Shown piece after piece: positions 43,768 to 52,202 of a DNA stretch of 64,000 bases. Position 1 is the first letter of the stretch, and each line of letters begins with the position of its first letter. The stretch is from Chelatococcus sp. Lineage in GTDB: Bacteria > Pseudomonadota > Alphaproteobacteria > Rhizobiales > Beijerinckiaceae. The stretch lies in contig QFQY01000001.1 in the NCBI GenBank assembly GCA_003248805.1, forward strand, positions 1 through 64,000, written 5' to 3'. The position numbers were made by a program, and so were the translations under genes. The notes beneath the pieces were generated by a model. The model saw nothing but the letters and a program-made list of their open reading frames with translations, was not told the DNA's origin and ran no database searches.

Positions 43768-44318
43768 ATATCACGTCAAGGCTGGCCGAGCGCATCCGCA
43801 TCGAGCGCGAGGCGCGGGGCTGGAGCCTGAGCGATCTCGCCGAGCGCTCGGGCGTCTCGCGCGCGATGATCAGCAAGGTCGAGCGTGGCGAGGCGAGCCC
43901 GACCGCGAGCCTGCTGGGGCGGCTCTCGGGCGCCTATGGGCTGACCTTGTCGAGCCTGCTGGCCCGCGCCGAGACCGCGAGCGCGGAGCGCCTGAGGCGC
44001 CGCGAGAGCCAGCCCGTCTGGCGCGATCCCGCCACCGGCTTCGCACGCCGCGCCGTCTCGCCCGCCGGCCTGGCGGGGATCGAGCTCGTCGAGGCCGAGC
44101 TGCCGGCGGGCGCGCGCATCGACTATCCGGCGAGCGCCTACGCCTTCATTCACCAGCAGATCTGGGTGCTGGACGGCACGCTCGACTTCACCGAGGCCGG
44201 AACGACGCAGCGGCTTGGGCCCGGTGACTGCCTCGAACTCGGACCGGCGAGCGACTGCGCATTTGCCAATCCCGGCTCCGGTCCGGTCCGGTATCTCGTC
44301 GTGGTGGTGCGGCGGTAG
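43749..44318 (+). CDS. XRE-family transcriptional regulator with cupin domain
   Basis: A 189-residue regulator. The helix-turn-helix occupies about residues 12-66 (RLAERIRIEREARGWSLSDLAERSGVSRAMISKVE, split here only for length), then a short linker, then a cupin barrel at about 110-185 (LPAGARIDYP, GPGDCLELGP). The cupin presumably senses a small ligand. ATGs at 43749, 43755 and 43761 are all in frame; the first has GAAG upstream. It is divergent from the acetyltransferase/exporter pair with a 26-bp gap, so it likely regulates it. Confidence 0.85.
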   Translation: MAMIMDDITSRLAERIRIEREARGWSLSDLAERSGVSRAMISKVERGEASPTASLLGRLSGAYGLTLSSLLARAETASAERLRRRESQPVWRDPATGFARRAVSPAGLAGIELVEAELPAGARIDYPASAYAFIHQQIWVLDGTLDFTEAGTTQRLGPGDCLELGPASDCAFANPGSGPVRYLVVVVRR

Positions 44319-44363
44319 GCGGTACCGATCGGAGGGGGCCGGGTTCCGAAACCGGCCGAGGTC

Positions 44364-44900
44364 TCAAATCCGGCTGAAGCCGAGGCTGCTGCCGAGGGCC
44401 ATGAACTCGTCCCGGGCGATCATCTCGCCGGACGGCTTTATGTAAGAGGGCATCGCCGCATAATTGTCCTCGATGGTGCCGAGCTTCACCGCCCGGTCGA
44501 GCGAGGGGCCGGTATTGGTCACGACATAGCAGCCGGTGGTCTTCGCGAGCTTCTTGCAGAAGGGCAGACCGCTGCCGCCGATGTTGCAGGCCGCGAGCCA
44601 GATGATCCGGAGCGTCGAGATCCGCATCCATGGGAAGCAGGCGTCGACATTGTCCTCGAACAGCATCTGGCCGATGGCGAGATAGGCCTTGTTCGGCGGG
44701 CTGGCGGGGAATCCGTGGCAGTTGAACACCACATGCCGGTCGCCCTCCTTCACCCTGGCGATCATCGCCTCGTTGCTGTCGCCATTCTTGATCGCGAAGT
44801 TCCGGGTCAGCGTCGTCGGGTGCAGGATGCGCTCGCCGTTGAAGCCCACCGAGGGCGACGAAAGCCTGATCAATTTCTGTGGGGGAACACCGCTGCTCAT
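44364..44900 (-). CDS. Hypothetical protein with caspase-like (clan CD) His-Gly/Ala-Cys dyad
   Basis: A 178-residue cytoplasmic-looking protein. A hydrophobic strand ends in a His-Gly pair (VVFNCHG, His62) and a second hydrophobic strand ends in Ala-Cys (IIWLAACNIGG, Cys105), with about 40 residues between. This is the caspase-fold/DUF4347/CHAT arrangement of clan CD cysteine peptidases. No signal peptide or further domain is seen. Active peptidase, regulated peptidase or inactive relative cannot be decided from sequence. It lies between the XRE regulator and flhA with no operon partner. Confidence 0.55.
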   Translation of the reverse strand: MSSGVPPQKLIRLSSPSVGFNGERILHPTTLTRNFAIKNGDSNEAMIARVKEGDRHVVFNCHGFPASPPNKAYLAIGQMLFEDNVDACFPWMRISTLRIIWLAACNIGGSGLPFCKKLAKTTGCYVVTNTGPSLDRAVKLGTIEDNYAAMPSYIKPSGEMIARDEFMALGSSLGFSRI

Positions 44901-45001
44901 TGCCCCATCCCCGATGCCACGACACGGCGGGCAGTCGAGCATGGCCGGCGGGCGCGTCAGTCACCCAAATGAATGAGGCGGCGGCGTCTTCGCCGGCAGG
45001 G

Positions 45002-47125
45002 TCACACGGTGCCGACCGTCTTGAGCCGGACGCGCGGATGGATCTCGGCCTGCGAGAGCACCGGCGTCTCGCGGCGGAAGCGCTCGATGATCTGGCGGGC
45101 GAAGGGCCTCGCCATCGCGGAGGTGACGAGCGAGGGCATCTCGCCGAGGCGCGCCGCCTCCTCGAACTTGTCGCGGATGTGCCGCACGAACTCCTGCAGG
45201 CGCGACGGCTGCATCGCCAGATGCCTGTCCTCGCCCTGCCCGATGATCGACTCGGCGAACACGCTTTCCCAGGCCGGCGAGAGCGTGATGATCGGCAGCA
45301 TGCCCTGGCCGTTCGAGAACTGGGCGCAGATCTGCCGGGCCAGGCGCGTGCGGACATGCTCGGCGATGTCGCGCGGGCTCTTGATCCCGCCCGCCACCTC
45401 GGCGATGCCCTCGATGATCGTGGGGAGGTCACGGATCGAGATGCGCTCCGCCAGCAGGATCTGCAGCACGCGCTGGATGCCCGTGGTCGAGATCTGGCTG
45501 GGAACGATCTCCTTGACGAGATCGGCATGGTCCTTCGGCAGCTCGCGCAGGAGCTTCTGCACCTCGCCATGCGAGAGCAGCTCCGGCATGTTCGATTTCA
45601 GCACCTCGGTCAGATGCGTCGAAATCACGGTGGCGGCGTCGACCACCGTGTAGCCGCGCAGCTGCGCCTCGTCCTGCAGGGCGGCGTCGATCCAGGTGGC
45701 GGGCAGGCCGAAGGTCGGCTCGAGGACGTTGTGTCCGGGCAGGTTCACCGCCCCGCCCATCGGGTCCATCGCCATGTACTGGCCGGCATAGACGATGCCG
45801 TGCCCGGCATCGATCTCCTTGATCTTGACGTAGTAGTGGTTCGCCTCGAGCTGGACGTTGTCGACGATGCGCACCGCCGGCATGACGAAGCCGAGCTCCG
45901 CCGCGAGCTGCCGGCGCAGCGCCCTGACCTGGTCGGTCAGCCTGTCCTGCCCGCTGGCGGCGTTGACCAGCGGCAGCAGGCCGTAGCCGATCTCGATCTT
46001 GAGCTCGTCGAGCTTGAGCAGATCGTTCAGCGTCTCCTCGCGCGGGGTGCCGTCGGGCGCGAGCGGCGAGGACGGATCGTCGACCTGGGCCGCCTTCGCG
46101 GCCTCCCGCTCCCTGGCGAGCCGGCTGAAATGCCGGGCGAGCCAGGCCGAGCCGGCCGCCAGCCCGAGGAAGGGCAGCATCGGGATGCCCGGCAGCAGCG
46201 CGATCAGCAGCATGACGGCCGCCGACATGCCGAGCGCCTTCGGATAATTCGAGAGCTGCTTGCCGAGCGCCTTGTCGGCGGCGCCGCGCACGCCCGATTT
46301 CGAGACGAGCAGGCCGGCCGCCGTCGAGACGATGAGCGCCGGAATCTGGCTGACGAGGCCGTCGCCGACGGTGAGCTGGGTGTAGTTGTGCGCTGCGTCG
46401 CCGAAGCTCATGCCCTGCTGCGCGACGCCGATGACGATGCCGCCCAGCACGTTGATGAAGGTGATGAGCAGGCCGGCGATGGCGTCGCCGCGCACGAATT
46501 TCGAGGCGCCGTCCATCGAACCGAAGAAGTTGGCCTCGTCCTCCAGCGCCTTGCGGCGGACCTTGGCGACCTCCTGGTCGATCAGTCCGGCCGACAGATC
46601 GGCGTCGATCGCCATCTGCTTGCCGGGCATCGCGTCGAGCGCGAAACGTGCCGCGACCTCGGCGATACGGCCCGAGCCCTTGGTGATGACGACGAAGTTC
46701 ACGATGATCAGGATGGTGAAGACGATCACCCCGATCACGAAGTTGCCGCCCATCACGAAGCTGCCGAAGGCCTCGATGACATGGCCGGCGGCGGCACTGC
46801 CCTCATGTCCGTGCGAGAGGATCAGGCGCGTGGAGGCGAGGTTCAGCGCCAACCGGAACATGGTCACGATCAGCAGCACGGTCGGAAAGGCCGAGAACTC
46901 CAGCGGCTCCTCGATGAAGAGCGCCGTCATCAGCACCAGCACGGACAGGATGATCGAAAGCGCCAGCAGCAGGTCGAGCAGAATGCCCGGCATCGGGAAG
47001 ATGAGCACCACGAGGATGCCCATGACGCCGATCGCCAGGAACAGGTCCGGGCGGTTGAGGAGCTTCCCCATCGCGCCGCGATCCGAGACGCCGATGCCAC
47101 CCGCTCCCGCCGTCACATCGGTCAT
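45002..47125 (-). CDS. flhA: Flagellar export apparatus protein FlhA
   Basis: A 707-residue protein with eight N-terminal transmembrane helices (to about residue 330) and a cytoplasmic C-terminal domain. Family landmarks include the PMPGILLDLLLALSI and ALNLASTRLIL regions, the FHIPEP stretch (here KSGVRGAADKALG-adjacent), and the C-terminal export/chaperone-docking domain. It forms the export gate with FlhB, FliPQR and FliI. The ATG at 47125 is preferred; an in-frame start at 47191 would add 22 residues. A candidate CtrA box is 85 bp upstream. Confidence 0.94.
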   Translation of the reverse strand: MTDVTAGAGGIGVSDRGAMGKLLNRPDLFLAIGVMGILVVLIFPMPGILLDLLLALSIILSVLVLMTALFIEEPLEFSAFPTVLLIVTMFRLALNLASTRLILSHGHEGSAAAGHVIEAFGSFVMGGNFVIGVIVFTILIIVNFVVITKGSGRIAEVAARFALDAMPGKQMAIDADLSAGLIDQEVAKVRRKALEDEANFFGSMDGASKFVRGDAIAGLLITFINVLGGIVIGVAQQGMSFGDAAHNYTQLTVGDGLVSQIPALIVSTAAGLLVSKSGVRGAADKALGKQLSNYPKALGMSAAVMLLIALLPGIPMLPFLGLAAGSAWLARHFSRLAREREAAKAAQVDDPSSPLAPDGTPREETLNDLLKLDELKIEIGYGLLPLVNAASGQDRLTDQVRALRRQLAAELGFVMPAVRIVDNVQLEANHYYVKIKEIDAGHGIVYAGQYMAMDPMGGAVNLPGHNVLEPTFGLPATWIDAALQDEAQLRGYTVVDAATVISTHLTEVLKSNMPELLSHGEVQKLLRELPKDHADLVKEIVPSQISTTGIQRVLQILLAERISIRDLPTIIEGIAEVAGGIKSPRDIAEHVRTRLARQICAQFSNGQGMLPIITLSPAWESVFAESIIGQGEDRHLAMQPSRLQEFVRHIRDKFEEAARLGEMPSLVTSAMARPFARQIIERFRRETPVLSQAEIHPRVRLKTVGTV

Positions 47126-47209
47126 CGACCAGCCCGCTCCCTGCAGCAGTCCACGCATCGTCCGTGCCGCCGCCGCGGCACGACCCGGCAAGAATTGCCG
47201 GGCTCATGG

Positions 47210-47224
47210 TGAAGGAGTGGTTAA
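47210..47224 (-). promoter_or_regulatory. Candidate CtrA box upstream of flhA
   Basis: Read on the minus strand this is TTAA-N7-TTCA, seven of eight CtrA-consensus positions, about 85 bp before the flhA start used here. flhA is an expected CtrA target in alphaproteobacteria. The single mismatch and the distance keep this moderate. Confidence 0.5.
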
Positions 47225-47359
47225 GACGGCCGAGAAATTCGCTTTCGTGACGCCGTGTCCCGAAGCCGTCGGATGGATGCCGCGCTGTGGCCCCATTCCC
47301 CGGTCGAACTGCGCCCCGTCGGCGCCCCCGCGCCGGCAGGACCGTTCGGGAGATGGATT

Positions 47360-47662
47360 TTGGATAGACGCTGCTTCATGACCGCCATTCTGGGTGGGTT
47401 CGCCAGCCTCGGCCTCGGCGGCGCGGCCATGGCGCGCACCGGCGCGCGCGAGCTCGAAATTGCGCCCACGGACGAGACGGGCATCGCCGCCGCGCTGGAC
47501 CAGACCGACGCCGCCTTCACGCAGTATCACAACCGGCCGCCCCATCATCGCGCCCCGCATCATCGGGCGCCGCATCGGCGGCCCCCGCCGCCCCCCGTGG
47601 TCCACAGGCGCCGGCACCGCCGCCGCGTGGTCCGCAACGGCCGCGTCTACTACGTCTACTGA
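47360..47662 (+). CDS. Tat-signal small protein with His/Pro/Arg-rich tail (paralogue 1)
   Basis: A 100-residue protein starting with TTG. It opens with a twin-arginine signal (DRRCFMTAILGGF, then small hydrophobic residues to AMAR) and contains ALDQTDAAFTQYH, the same motif as the second copy 2 kb away. The tail is His/Pro/Arg-rich (PPHHRAPHHRAPHRRPP) and ends RVYYVY. A GGGAG lies just upstream of the TTG. Its partner copy and the MFS gene between them suggest a duplicated locus. Function unknown; I infer an exported peptide. Confidence 0.6.
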   Translation: MDRRCFMTAILGGFASLGLGGAAMARTGARELEIAPTDETGIAAALDQTDAAFTQYHNRPPHHRAPHHRAPHRRPPPPPVVHRRRHRRRVVRNGRVYYVY

Positions 47663-47669
47663 CACTCCC

Positions 47670-47705
47670 GAGCAGCCGGCCCGGCGCGCGCCGCGCCGGT
47701 TGCTC
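47670..47705. repeat. 36-bp near-perfect palindrome
   Basis: Eighteen-base arms meeting at a central GCGC|GCGC, with two mismatches, lie eight bases after the stop of the first paralogue. It could act as a terminator hairpin, but no U tract follows. Confidence 0.4.
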
Positions 47706-47884
47706 CGCGATCTCCGGGGCCGGTCCCCGGGAACGCCTCCGGCCCGCCGAACGGATCGCCCTCCGTCGCCCCCCGGAACGAAACGCCTCCCTGACGCGTT
47801 CGGAAGCCGTCGCGAGCGGATCGTCCGCTCGCCGGAAGCCGCCAGCCGGCGTCCGATGCGACGTCCTCAGGGAGGAAGGCCGGC

Positions 47885-49330
47885 ATGGCGACGCCGGAAC
47901 GGCTGGAGACTCCGGCCATCGTCATCACCGATGTGCCCGCGAGACTGGACCGTCTGCCCTGGTCGCGCTTTCACACGCTGGTCGTCGTCGCCCTCGGCAT
48001 CACCTGGATTCTCGACGGGCTGGAGGTCACGCTGGCCGGCTCCGTCTCGGGCGCCCTGAAGGAAAGCCCGGCGCTGCGCCTGACCAACACCGAGGTCGGG
48101 CTGGCCGGCGCGGCCTATATCGCCGGCGCGGTCTCCGGCGCCCTATTCTTCGGCTGGCTGACGGACCGGCTCGGGCGCAAGAAGCTCTTCACCATCACGG
48201 TGCTGGTCTATCTCGCCGCCACCGCCGCGACCGCATTTTCCTGGAGCTTCGCGAGCTTCATGCTTTTCCGCTTCCTGACCGGAATGGGCATCGGCGGAGA
48301 ATACACGGCCATCAACTCCACCATCCAGGAACTGGTGCCGGCGCGCGTGCGCGGCTGGGTCGACCTCGTCATCAACGGCTCGTTCTGGGTCGGCGCGGCG
48401 CTCGGAGCGGTCGGCGCCATCGTCCTGCTCGATCCCGCCCGCATCGACCCCGAAATCGGGTGGCGCCTGGCCTTCTTCACGGGCTCGGCGCTGGGCCTCG
48501 GCATCCTCTTTCTGCGGCGCTGGATACCCGAGAGCCCGCGCTGGCTCATCAGCCACGGCCATGCGGAGCGCGCCGAGGCCATAGTCGCCGATATCGAGCG
48601 TCGGGCCGGCTTCACGCCGCCCCCGGGCGAGGTCCTGGCCCAGACCCGGCTGCGCCCGCGCCGCGGCACCCCACTCCGGGAGGTGTTCCGCACCCTGTTC
48701 GTCGTTCATCGCCGGCGGGCCATGGTCGGCCTGACCCTGATGGTCTCGCAGGCCTTCTTCTACAACGCGATCTTCTTCACCTACGCGCTGATCCTGACGG
48801 ACTTCTACGCCGTGCCCTCGCAGGATATCGGCTGGTTCATCCTGCCCTTCGCAGCCGGCAACTTCCTCGGCCCGCTTCTGCTCGGACGCCTCTTCGATAC
48901 GCTCGGCCGGCGGGTGATGATCACCGCGACCTATGCGCTCTCCGCGCTGCTGCTGACCGGGACCGGCTACCTGTTCTGGCAGGAGCTGCTGACCGCACCC
49001 CAGCTCACGCTGTGCTGGAGCGTCGTCTTCTTCTTCGCCTCGGCCGCCGCGAGTTCGGCCTACCTGACCGTCTCGGAGACCTTCCCGGTCGAGATGCGGG
49101 CTCTGGCCATCGCAGCCTTCTACGCGGTCGGAACCGGAGCGGGCGGCATCGCAGGACCCTGGCTCTTCGGGGTGCTGATCGACACCGGGTCGCGCGGCAG
49201 CGTCTTCCTGGGCTACCTGCTCGGCGCGGCCCTGATGCTGGCCGGTGCGATCGTCGCCTCCCGCTTTGCCGTGAAGGCGGAGCGCAAGCCGCTCGAGGCG
49301 GTGGCGCGGCCGCTCAACGCGGTCGACTGA
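47885..49330 (+). CDS. MFS transporter (sugar/metabolite porter type)
   Basis: A 481-residue, 12-helix major facilitator. Typical loop motifs are WLTDRLGRKKLF (motif A after helix 2) and GRLFDTLGRRVM (second half), plus RFLTGMGIGGEYTA and PESPRWLISHG, as in the sugar-porter/metabolite-proton symporter group. It is flanked by the two Tat-signal paralogues in the same orientation, which may export or modify a shared compound (inference). Confidence 0.85.
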   Translation: MATPERLETPAIVITDVPARLDRLPWSRFHTLVVVALGITWILDGLEVTLAGSVSGALKESPALRLTNTEVGLAGAAYIAGAVSGALFFGWLTDRLGRKKLFTITVLVYLAATAATAFSWSFASFMLFRFLTGMGIGGEYTAINSTIQELVPARVRGWVDLVINGSFWVGAALGAVGAIVLLDPARIDPEIGWRLAFFTGSALGLGILFLRRWIPESPRWLISHGHAERAEAIVADIERRAGFTPPPGEVLAQTRLRPRRGTPLREVFRTLFVVHRRRAMVGLTLMVSQAFFYNAIFFTYALILTDFYAVPSQDIGWFILPFAAGNFLGPLLLGRLFDTLGRRVMITATYALSALLLTGTGYLFWQELLTAPQLTLCWSVVFFFASAAASSAYLTVSETFPVEMRALAIAAFYAVGTGAGGIAGPWLFGVLIDTGSRGSVFLGYLLGAALMLAGAIVASRFAVKAERKPLEAVARPLNAVD

Positions 49331-49484
49331 CGTCGCATTGAACCGTCCCATGCTTCGCCGCGACAAAGCCATGCCGACAGCGCCCGCATGGAACGTCCAG
49401 GCGGCCGGAACGTTGGTATCGAGCGCCGGCGCGTTGTGGCATCGTCGGCGGCAGATGCGGTGAGACACTCATTCGGAGGACGTC

Positions 49485-49820
49485 GTGGATAGACGCTCAT
49501 TCATCATGACCCTGGTCGGCGGCATGGCCGCAGCCGGGTTCGGTGGCATCGCGGCCGTACAGGCGGCCGGAACGACCTCCGCCCCCGCAAGCCCGCAGCC
49601 GCTCCCGCGCGGCGACGACGCATCCCCGCCCGAGGAGACGGTATCGGCTGAGCTGAAGGACGCGCTGGACAAGACCGACGCGGACTTCACCCAGTATTAT
49701 TATTACCGCCGGCCGCGCTATTATGCCCGGCCGCGCTACTACGCGCGCCCCCGCTATTATGCCAGGCCCCGCTATTACGCGAGGCCACGCTACTACCGTC
49801 CGCGCCGTTACTATTATTGA
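49485..49820 (+). CDS. Tat-signal small protein with RPRYYA repeats (paralogue 2)
   Basis: A 111-residue protein starting with GTG after a strong GGAGGA site. Residues 1-28 form a twin-arginine signal (DRRSFIMTLVGGMAAAGF...). ALDKTDADFTQY at about 60-71 matches the first paralogue. The tail, from about residue 74 to the end, consists of near-perfect RPRYYA hexapeptides plus a final RPRRYYY. It is strongly basic and Tyr-rich; exported low-complexity sequence of this type could bind a polyanion or form assemblies. Function unknown. Confidence 0.6.
   Translation: MDRRSFIMTLVGGMAAAGFGGIAAVQAAGTTSAPASPQPLPRGDDASPPEETVSAELKDALDKTDADFTQYYYYRRPRYYARPRYYARPRYYARPRYYARPRYYRPRRYYY
49710..49796. repeat. 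Tandem 18-bp repeats encoding RPRYYA
   Basis: Four complete and one partial 18-base units encode RPRYYA hexapeptides (residues 76-104 of the Tat-signal protein). The units differ mainly at third codon positions, so the peptide repeat is more conserved than the DNA; this argues for selection on the protein. Confidence 0.75.
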
Positions 49821-49841
49821 GAGCGGTCGACGGCGCTTCGG

Positions 49842-51206
49842 TCAGGCGAGGTTGACCCGTGCCTGACCGGGCTCCGCCACGGCGATGCCGGCCGCGCTGT
49901 ATTCGTTGAGCTTGTTGCGCAGCGTGCGGATCGAGATCCCCAGGATCTTGGCCGCATGGGTGCGGTTGCCGAGGCAGTGGTCGAGCGTATCGAGGATGAG
50001 ATCGCGCTCGACATCCGCGACCGTCTGGCCGACGAGCGAACGGGTCACGGCTTCGGCCGTGCGCGCGGCGCGCGACGAGACGTCGTCCGCCATCGCCGCA
50101 CCGAGGGACTCCCCTTCCGGCGTCAGCACGGCCTCCGGGCCGACTTCCGGCCCGCTCGCCAGCAGCACGGCGCGATGGATCGTGTTCTCCAGTTCCCGGA
50201 CGTTGCCGCGCCAGCCGTTCGAGAGCAGCAGCTTGCGCGCCTCCGCCGCGAGCGGCCTGACCGGAAGCCCGTTGAGCTCGGCATATTTGCGCGCGAAGTG
50301 ATCGGCGAGGACGAGAATATCGGCCGGGCGCTCGCGCAGCGCCGGCAGGCGCAGATGCACGACATTGAGCCGGTAGAGCAGATCCTCGCGGAACGTGCCC
50401 TGCCTCACCGCTTCCGCGAGGTTGCGGTTCGAGGTCGCGACGATGCGGATGTCGACCTTGACCGGCTGGGTGCCGCCGACGCGGTCGATCACCCGCTCCT
50501 GCAGGGCGCGCAGCAGCTTGGCCTGGAGTCGGACGTCCATCTCGGAAATCTCGTCCAGCAGCAGCGTGCCGCCATTGGCCTCCTCGAACTTGCCGATGCG
50601 CCGCGCGACGGCCCCGGTGAAGGCGCCCTTCTCGTGGCCGAAAAGCTCGGATTCGAGCAGGTTGTCGGGGATAGCGGCGCAGTTGACGGCGACGAACGGC
50701 CTGTCCTTGCGGCCGGATTTCTGGTGGAGGTGACGGGCGATCACCTCCTTGCCGGTGCCGCTCTCTCCGGTGACGAGCACGGGCGCCTCGGAGCGCGCGA
50801 TCTGGTTGGCGAGATTGACCACCCGCTCCATGGCGGGGTCCCGGAAGATCAGGCTGGAGCGATCGGCCGCCACGGCCTCCAGCACCGCGGCGATGAGCTC
50901 CGGATCGGGCGGCAGGGGCACGTATTCGCGCGCTCCGGCGCGGATCGCGGCGACGGCCGCGCGCGTGTCCGGCGAGGTGCCGCAGGCCACCAGCGGAACG
51001 CGGATCCGTTCGGCGTCGAGTGCCGCGACGAACTGAGCGATCGGCAACGCGACATCGACCATGAGCAGGTCCGCGCCCTTGCTGCGCAGAACCGCGAGCG
51101 TCTGGTCGAGGCTCTCCGTATGCGTGACGGCGGCGCCATGCGAGATGGCGATCTTCGCCGCCGCGATGATCTGGCCCTTGAGGCCGCCGGCGATGATGAG
51201 GCGCAT
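49842..51206 (-). CDS. flbD: Sigma-54-dependent flagellar regulator FlbD
   Basis: A 454-residue NtrC-family protein. The N-terminal receiver-like domain is degenerate: the acidic pair is replaced (MRLIIAGGLKG), though an Asp51 remains (MVDVALP). The AAA+ domain has Walker A GESGTGKE (147-154), ELFGHEKGAFTGA (sigma-54 contact loop GAFTGA at 194-199) and Walker B LLLDEIS; a Fis-type helix-turn-helix closes the protein. FlbD activates late flagellar genes in Caulobacter-type hierarchies. It is the last gene of the fliF-fliG-fliH-fliN-flbD operon. Confidence 0.94.
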   Translation of the reverse strand: MRLIIAGGLKGQIIAAAKIAISHGAAVTHTESLDQTLAVLRSKGADLLMVDVALPIAQFVAALDAERIRVPLVACGTSPDTRAAVAAIRAGAREYVPLPPDPELIAAVLEAVAADRSSLIFRDPAMERVVNLANQIARSEAPVLVTGESGTGKEVIARHLHQKSGRKDRPFVAVNCAAIPDNLLESELFGHEKGAFTGAVARRIGKFEEANGGTLLLDEISEMDVRLQAKLLRALQERVIDRVGGTQPVKVDIRIVATSNRNLAEAVRQGTFREDLLYRLNVVHLRLPALRERPADILVLADHFARKYAELNGLPVRPLAAEARKLLLSNGWRGNVRELENTIHRAVLLASGPEVGPEAVLTPEGESLGAAMADDVSSRAARTAEAVTRSLVGQTVADVERDLILDTLDHCLGNRTHAAKILGISIRTLRNKLNEYSAAGIAVAEPGQARVNLA

Positions 51207-51247
51207 GGTTCAGGCCTTTCCGTTCGTTGTCGCGGCGCTTCGCGGCC

Positions 51248-51598
51248 TCAGCCGCGATCCGCCTTGATGATCTCGGTCATGGTCACGCCGAGCCGGTCCT
51301 CGACGACGACGACCTCCCCGCGCGCCACCAGGCGCTCGTTGACGAAGATGTCGATGGCCTCGCCGACACGCCGGTCGAGTTCCAGCACGGCGCCGGGGAC
51401 GATCTGAAGCAGCTCGCCGACCGCGATGCGGGACGAGCCGAGCACGGCCGAGACCGTCACCGGCACGTCGAAGACCTGCTCCAGATCCTCCGCGGTCTTC
51501 ACCGGCACCGGGCCCGAGCGCGGCCCGCCGCCGTCGTCCCCGAAGGAAAGGTCGGCGCTGTTCAGGGGCGGCAGATTGAGATCGTTGTCGGCGGTCAT
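51248..51598 (-). CDS. fliN: Flagellar motor switch protein FliN
   Basis: A 116-residue C-ring protein. An acidic/Asn-rich N-terminal tail (DLNLPPLNSADLSFGDD) precedes the SpoA/FliN domain: DVPVTVSAVLGSSRIAVGELL, GAVLELDRRVGEAIDIFVN and RGEVVVVEDRLGVTMTEI. FliN binds CheY-P or FliM and FliH. Its start overlaps the fliH stop (ATGA). It is the fourth gene of the operon. Confidence 0.94.
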   Translation of the reverse strand: MTADNDLNLPPLNSADLSFGDDGGGPRSGPVPVKTAEDLEQVFDVPVTVSAVLGSSRIAVGELLQIVPGAVLELDRRVGEAIDIFVNERLVARGEVVVVEDRLGVTMTEIIKADRG

Positions 51599-52200
51599 CG
51601 CTCGTTTCCACTCCCAAAGTCGCCGACGCGGCCGAAGGCGGCGGCCACGGCCTGCTGGACGAGGGCATCCATCTGGCTGGCCTCGATCGCGAAGCCGCCA
51701 TCGGCCCATTCGATGCGCCCGTCGCCGGGCGCGATGTCGGGTTCGCCGAGAACGACGATACGGCCGGCGAAGCCGCCTTCGAGCGCGAGCCGGCGGGACA
51801 GGGCCTCCACGGCCTCTACGGCCGCCTCGTTGACGCGGATCGCGAGATGCGGCGTCTGCCGGGCATGGCCGATGCACTCGCGCACCGCCCGCTCCAGCGC
51901 CGCCATCGGCCGCTCCGCCAGCGCCGCGCCGGCGAGCGCCCGGGCGACGGAAAGAGCGAGCCGCACGGCCTGCTCCTCGAGCTGGGTCGCGCGCGCCGCC
52001 TCCTGCGCGAAGAGCCGCTCGGCCGTGCGCGCGAGCTGGCCGACCAGCCCGTTGAGCTCGCCCTGGGCCTCGCGCCGGGCCTGGTCCATGCCGGCATGGA
52101 AACCCTGCTCCCGGGCCGTGGCGAGATCGGCGTCGCTCGCACGCGCCCGCCCGCCGTCGCGGAAGTCTCTGCCGAACAGGAACTTGGTCGGGTGGCTCAT
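51595..52200 (-). CDS. fliH: Flagellar assembly protein FliH
   Basis: A 201-residue FliH-type regulator of FliI: a proline/charged N-terminus, a long helical Ala/Arg/Glu-rich middle (LVGQLARTAERLFAQEAARATQ) and a C-terminal domain ending with Ile/Val strands (GRIVVLGEPDIAPGDGRIEWADG). Recognition rests on composition and on its place between fliG and fliN, as in the Caulobacter flbE gene at the same position. Start and stop overlap both neighbours. Confidence 0.88.
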   Translation of the reverse strand: MSHPTKFLFGRDFRDGGRARASDADLATAREQGFHAGMDQARREAQGELNGLVGQLARTAERLFAQEAARATQLEEQAVRLALSVARALAGAALAERPMAALERAVRECIGHARQTPHLAIRVNEAAVEAVEALSRRLALEGGFAGRIVVLGEPDIAPGDGRIEWADGGFAIEASQMDALVQQAVAAAFGRVGDFGSGNER

Positions 52201-52202
52201 CG

